From positions 1 through 64,000 of the forward strand of contig NZ_JAUSRN010000014.1 in NCBI RefSeq assembly GCF_030811855.1: DNA of 64,000 nt. Reading direction: 5' to 3'. Both the position numbers and the translations under genes were made by a program. Of this stretch, positions 61,570-64,000 are shown one piece after another; positions within the stretch are counted from its first letter, which is position 1, and every line of letters starts with the position of its first letter. This DNA comes from Variovorax paradoxus (GTDB taxonomy: Bacteria; Pseudomonadota; Gammaproteobacteria; Burkholderiales; Burkholderiaceae_C). The notes beneath the pieces are model-generated. The model had not been told where the DNA came from. It saw only the letters and a list, made by a program, of their open reading frames with translations, and did no database searches.

Positions 61570-61719
61570 TTCAGAGCAGTCGTTGATCAGCGATACACCA
61601 GCAGCGTGCCCCAGTGCACAGGGCGCCGGGTGCTCCCCGCAGCGAAATAAAGGAGGAGGCCGAAGGCCGGGGGACATTCGCGGAGGGGAGTACCCGGTGG
61701 CCTGTGCACGCGCCCTGAA
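61570..61719 (+). repeat. Structured dispersed repeat, copy B
   Basis: A 150-bp element nearly identical to copy A. The stem pairs 61614-61638 with 61685-61709 (24 of 25 positions). The core contains GCGAA (61642-61646) and TTCGC (61676-61680) and the inner hairpin GGCC-GAA-GGCC (61658-61668). It ends with CGCCCTGAA, 21 bases before the hydratase ATG at 61741. Copies B and C fill the 295-bp gap between the TTT gene and the hydratase. Confidence 0.8.
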
Positions 61720-61740
61720 CGCAACTGACAAAATCGCCAA

Positions 61741-62511
61741 ATGAATTCACCAATGACAGCCCTCGCCGATGCACTCGTTGCCGCGCGCCAATTCAACCGC
61801 ACCCTCGATGCCACGCCCTGGCTGGCCACGCTCCAAGATGCAGCGCAAGCCTACGAAGTGCAGGACGCCGTCGCCTCTGCGCTCGGCTGGTTCGAAGCGG
61901 GCACCGTGCCGGGCTGCTGGAAATCCGGCGGCGGCTCCCGCAATGTGACGCTTACGCATGCACCACTGCCCCCGGCCGGCGTGCGCGCGAGCCCGGCGGA
62001 GTTCGGCGACCTGGCGCTTCATTCGCCCGGCATCGAGGCCGAAATTGCGCTGCGGCTCGGACAGGACGTGACACCCGCCATGGCCGCGACGCTCGGCCAT
62101 GAAGACGCCGCTTCGCTGATCGACGCGATGGCGGTCTCAGTGGAGATCGTCGACTCTCGCTGGCATGACCTCGCCGCCACGCCGGCCTTGCTGCGCCTTG
62201 CCGATTCGCAGGTGCACGGCGCTCTGGTGCTCGGCGAATGGCAGCCCTACGCGGCCGTCGACTGGGCTTCGCAGCGCTGCGAAACGAAGGTCGGCAATTC
62301 GGAAACCGTGGTGCGCGAAGGCACCCATCCGCTGGCCGATCCGGCATGGCTGCTGCCCATCTGGCTGCGCCACGTCACGCGCCACGGCCAGACCGCGCCG
62401 ACCGGCACGGTCGTGACCACCGGCTCGTGGGTTGGCGTGCTGCCCTGCCGCCGCGGCGATCAAGTGACCGCCGAGTTTGCTGGCACCGGCGCGGTGCGCT
62501 TGATCGTGTAG
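61741..62511 (+). CDS. 2-keto-4-pentenoate hydratase/FAH family hydratase
   Basis: A 256-residue hydratase of the fumarylacetoacetase superfamily. The metal site is expected in GIEAEIALRL (Glu) and AVSVEIVDSRW (Glu and Asp). VGNSETVV and TTGSWVGV are also typical. Such enzymes hydrate 2-keto-4-pentenoates made in aromatic degradation or act on related 2-keto acids. There is no good ribosome site; an ATG at 61753 is an alternative. It overlaps the convergent LysR gene by 52 bases. Confidence 0.87.
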   Translation: MNSPMTALADALVAARQFNRTLDATPWLATLQDAAQAYEVQDAVASALGWFEAGTVPGCWKSGGGSRNVTLTHAPLPPAGVRASPAEFGDLALHSPGIEAEIALRLGQDVTPAMAATLGHEDAASLIDAMAVSVEIVDSRWHDLAATPALLRLADSQVHGALVLGEWQPYAAVDWASQRCETKVGNSETVVREGTHPLADPAWLLPIWLRHVTRHGQTAPTGTVVTTGSWVGVLPCRRGDQVTAEFAGTGAVRLIV

Positions 62512-63422
62512 CGCCCTTCTCCCACGCCCGAGCACGCCACCAAAAAGTCGAGCACCGCACGCACGCGCGCTGGCAAGGTGCCGGCCTTGCCGATGTACAC
62601 GGCGTGGATCGGCTCCACCTCGCCGGGGTTGAATTCTTCGAGCAGCGGCACGAGCCGCCCCGCATCGATGTCGTGCTGGATGTGATACAGCGACAACCGC
62701 GCCACGCCCGCGCCCGCAATGGCCAACTGCCGCAGGGTTTCACCGTCGGCCGCGCGCACCGGCCCGGCCACGGGCAACGAGATCATTCGTCCGTCGACGC
62801 TCAGCGGCCAGTCGGGCGTGCTGCGCCGGTAGCTCCAGCCCAGCCGGTTGTGGGCTTCCAGTTCCTGCGGCGTGTGCGGCGTGCCGTATTTGGCAAGGTA
62901 GCCGGGCGAGGCCACGATGGTCTGGCTGGTTTCGCCGAGGCGCCGTGCCACCAGGTCGGACGAAGGCAGTTGGCCCCACCGAATGGCGATGTCGGCGCGC
63001 TCGTCCATCAAATCGACGACGCGGTCGGTCAGCGCAATGTCCAGCGTGATCTGCGGGTGCAGTTCCAAGAGGCGCGGCACCAGCGGCACCAGCTTGTGAT
63101 GCCCGAAGGACACGCTCGCATTGATGCTCACGCGCCCGCGCGGCGCGGCGCCCGCGGCAGCGCAACGCTCGGCCTCGTCCATGTCGGCCAGCACGCGCGT
63201 GCTGCGTTCGTAGAAGTGCAGGCCCTCGGGCGTGAGCTGCAGCTTGCGCGTGGAGCGGTGCACCAGCTGGATGCCCAGCCGCAACTCGAGGCGTGCGACC
63301 AGCTTGCTTACCGCCGAAGGCGTCATGTCGAGGAGGCGCGCCGCGGCGGAAAAGCCGCCGGACTCGACCACCTGCACAAAGGCTTCCATTTCGCCGGAGC
63401 GGTTGACGTCGATGCGTGGCAT
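62460..63422 (-). CDS. LysR-type transcription regulator
   Basis: A 320-residue regulator with N-terminal HTH (FSAAARLLDMTPSAVSKLV), linker helix and effector domain (SINASVSFGHHKLVPLVPRLLELHPQITLD). An ATG at 63389 (residue 12) is an alternative start that begins at the canonical LysR N-terminus. Its 3' end overlaps the convergent hydratase by 52 bases. It diverges from an MFS gene, its probable target. Confidence 0.93.
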   Translation of the reverse strand: MPRIDVNRSGEMEAFVQVVESGGFSAAARLLDMTPSAVSKLVARLELRLGIQLVHRSTRKLQLTPEGLHFYERSTRVLADMDEAERCAAAGAAPRGRVSINASVSFGHHKLVPLVPRLLELHPQITLDIALTDRVVDLMDERADIAIRWGQLPSSDLVARRLGETSQTIVASPGYLAKYGTPHTPQELEAHNRLGWSYRRSTPDWPLSVDGRMISLPVAGPVRAADGETLRQLAIAGAGVARLSLYHIQHDIDAGRLVPLLEEFNPGEVEPIHAVYIGKAGTLPARVRAVLDFLVACSGVGEGRYTIKRTAPVPANSAVT

Positions 63423-63442
63423 GCCGATTCCTTGCGCCTTTA

Positions 63443-63461
63443 TTGTGAATTCAACTCACAA
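63443..63461. promoter_or_regulatory. Palindrome between LysR regulator and MFS gene
   Basis: TTGTGA (63443-63448) and TCACAA (63456-63461) form a 19-bp palindrome with near-complete symmetry (T-N11-A type), 21 bases upstream of the regulator's ATG and about 60 bases before the MFS ATG. This is the expected place and form of a LysR autoregulatory site. Confidence 0.6.
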
Positions 63462-63520
63462 GTCTATGTCTTGGCGGCATTCTAGTCATCCAATGCAATG
63501 GCCTGCAAAGTAGAGCCATC

Positions 63521-64000
63521 ATGCCAATCGCTCTACTTGCCCTCACCGCCGGTGCCTTCGGAATAGGCACCACCGAATTCGTCATCATGGGCCTGCTGAT
63601 GCAGGTTTCAGCTGATCTCCATGTTTCCATCACGGCTGCCGGAATGCTGATCTCGGGCTATGCGCTCGGGGTCGCGGTCGGCGCACCGGTGCTCACAATC
63701 GCCACCCGCAAGCTGCCGCGCAAGACAGTGCTGCTCGCGCTGATGGCGATCTTCACGCTCGGCAACCTGGCCTGCGCGCTCGCGCCCAACTACGAGCTGC
63801 TGATGGCGGCGCGGGTGGTCACCTCGCTCGCGCACGGCACCTTCTTCGGCGTGGGTTCGGTCGTGGCTACGGGCCTCGTGGCGCCGGAGCGCCGCGCGTC
63901 GGCCATCGCGATCATGTTCACCGGGCTTACGGCCGCCACGCTGCTGGGCGTGCCGGCTGGTGCATGGCTCGGCCTGCAGTACGGCTGGCGCGCCACCTTC
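63521..64000 (+). CDS. MFS transporter, AraJ/YdhP-like (partial, cut by window edge)
   Basis: The first 160 residues of an MFS protein. GTTEFVIMGLLMQVS is the signature of the AraJ/sugar-efflux-like group, TRKLPRKTVLL is motif A, and RVVTSLAHGTFFGVG is the fourth-helix region. The gene runs off the right edge, so only about 40 percent of the protein is seen. It is divergent from the LysR gene and probably its target. No ribosome site of note. Confidence 0.85.
   Translation, partial: MPIALLALTAGAFGIGTTEFVIMGLLMQVSADLHVSITAAGMLISGYALGVAVGAPVLTIATRKLPRKTVLLALMAIFTLGNLACALAPNYELLMAARVVTSLAHGTFFGVGSVVATGLVAPERRASAIAIMFTGLTAATLLGVPAGAWLGLQYGWRATF

Overview
The window looks like chromosomal DNA of a GC-rich betaproteobacterium of the family Comamonadaceae, most likely Variovorax. 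The grounds are the high GC content, the order mltG-tmk-holB-pilZ-tatD, a pqiABC set with a split pqiA, two solitary tripartite-tricarboxylate (TTT) binding proteins, and overall protein similarity as I recall it. No database search was possible. I find 61 coding regions, no tRNA or rRNA gene and no CRISPR array. Genes are densely packed, and many neighbours overlap by 4 bases.

Layout. 1-260: a probable end of an IS21-like element. 311-5604 (minus): a DUF2726 protein, then a compact operon mltG-tmk-holB-pilZ-tatD ending in a secreted ankyrin-repeat protein. 5727-10808: ygfZ, a lipoprotein, a thioesterase-acetyltransferase fusion, an esterase and an iron-dependent alcohol dehydrogenase. 11087-18801 (plus): a type VI secretion vgrG cassette (VgrG, small membrane protein, DUF2169-pentapeptide protein, second pentapeptide protein, DUF3540, PAAT-like DUF4150) without a recognisable toxin. 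18811-24098 (minus): TTT binding protein, patatin-like lipase, VapC/Phd toxin-antitoxin pair, and tex. 24288-32813 (plus): a FadR-type regulator followed by a complete sugar-acid locus (two paralogous binding proteins, two permeases, an ATPase, an L-idonate/L-gulonate-type dehydrogenase, a D-mannonate oxidoreductase-like enzyme and D-mannonate dehydratase). Its inferred route is L-gulonate to D-fructuronate to D-mannonate to 2-keto-3-deoxygluconate.

32851-42748: a membrane protein, a DUF2239-MATE pair behind a double operator, a two-component system divergent from an S9 peptidase lipoprotein across a perfect 29-bp palindrome, SoxR with a textbook soxR promoter facing a small monooxygenase, and a DHA2 exporter. 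42900-46520 (minus): pqiA1-pqiA2-pqiB-pqiC. 46541-55243: three MFS transporters, an M48 protease, a truncated haemoglobin, a PPOX-fold protein, a LysR regulator and a DNA-repair methyltransferase. 55265-61445: a YdiJ-like FAD/Fe-S dehydrogenase and an FCD-type GntR regulator (minus), divergent from a serine-glyoxylate-type aminotransferase and a TTT binding protein (plus). Two identical 14-bp operators lie between the two arms. 61741-64000: a hydratase, then a LysR regulator divergent from an MFS gene cut by the window edge.

The most unusual signal is a repeat of about 105-150 bp present three times: one copy upstream of vgrG and two facing copies at 61463-61719. All copies share a core and an inner GAA-capped hairpin, but the outer stem has a different sequence in different copies while keeping its pairing. 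Non-Watson-Crick pairs are almost all G.U on the same strand. This suggests a mobile or dispersed structured RNA element.
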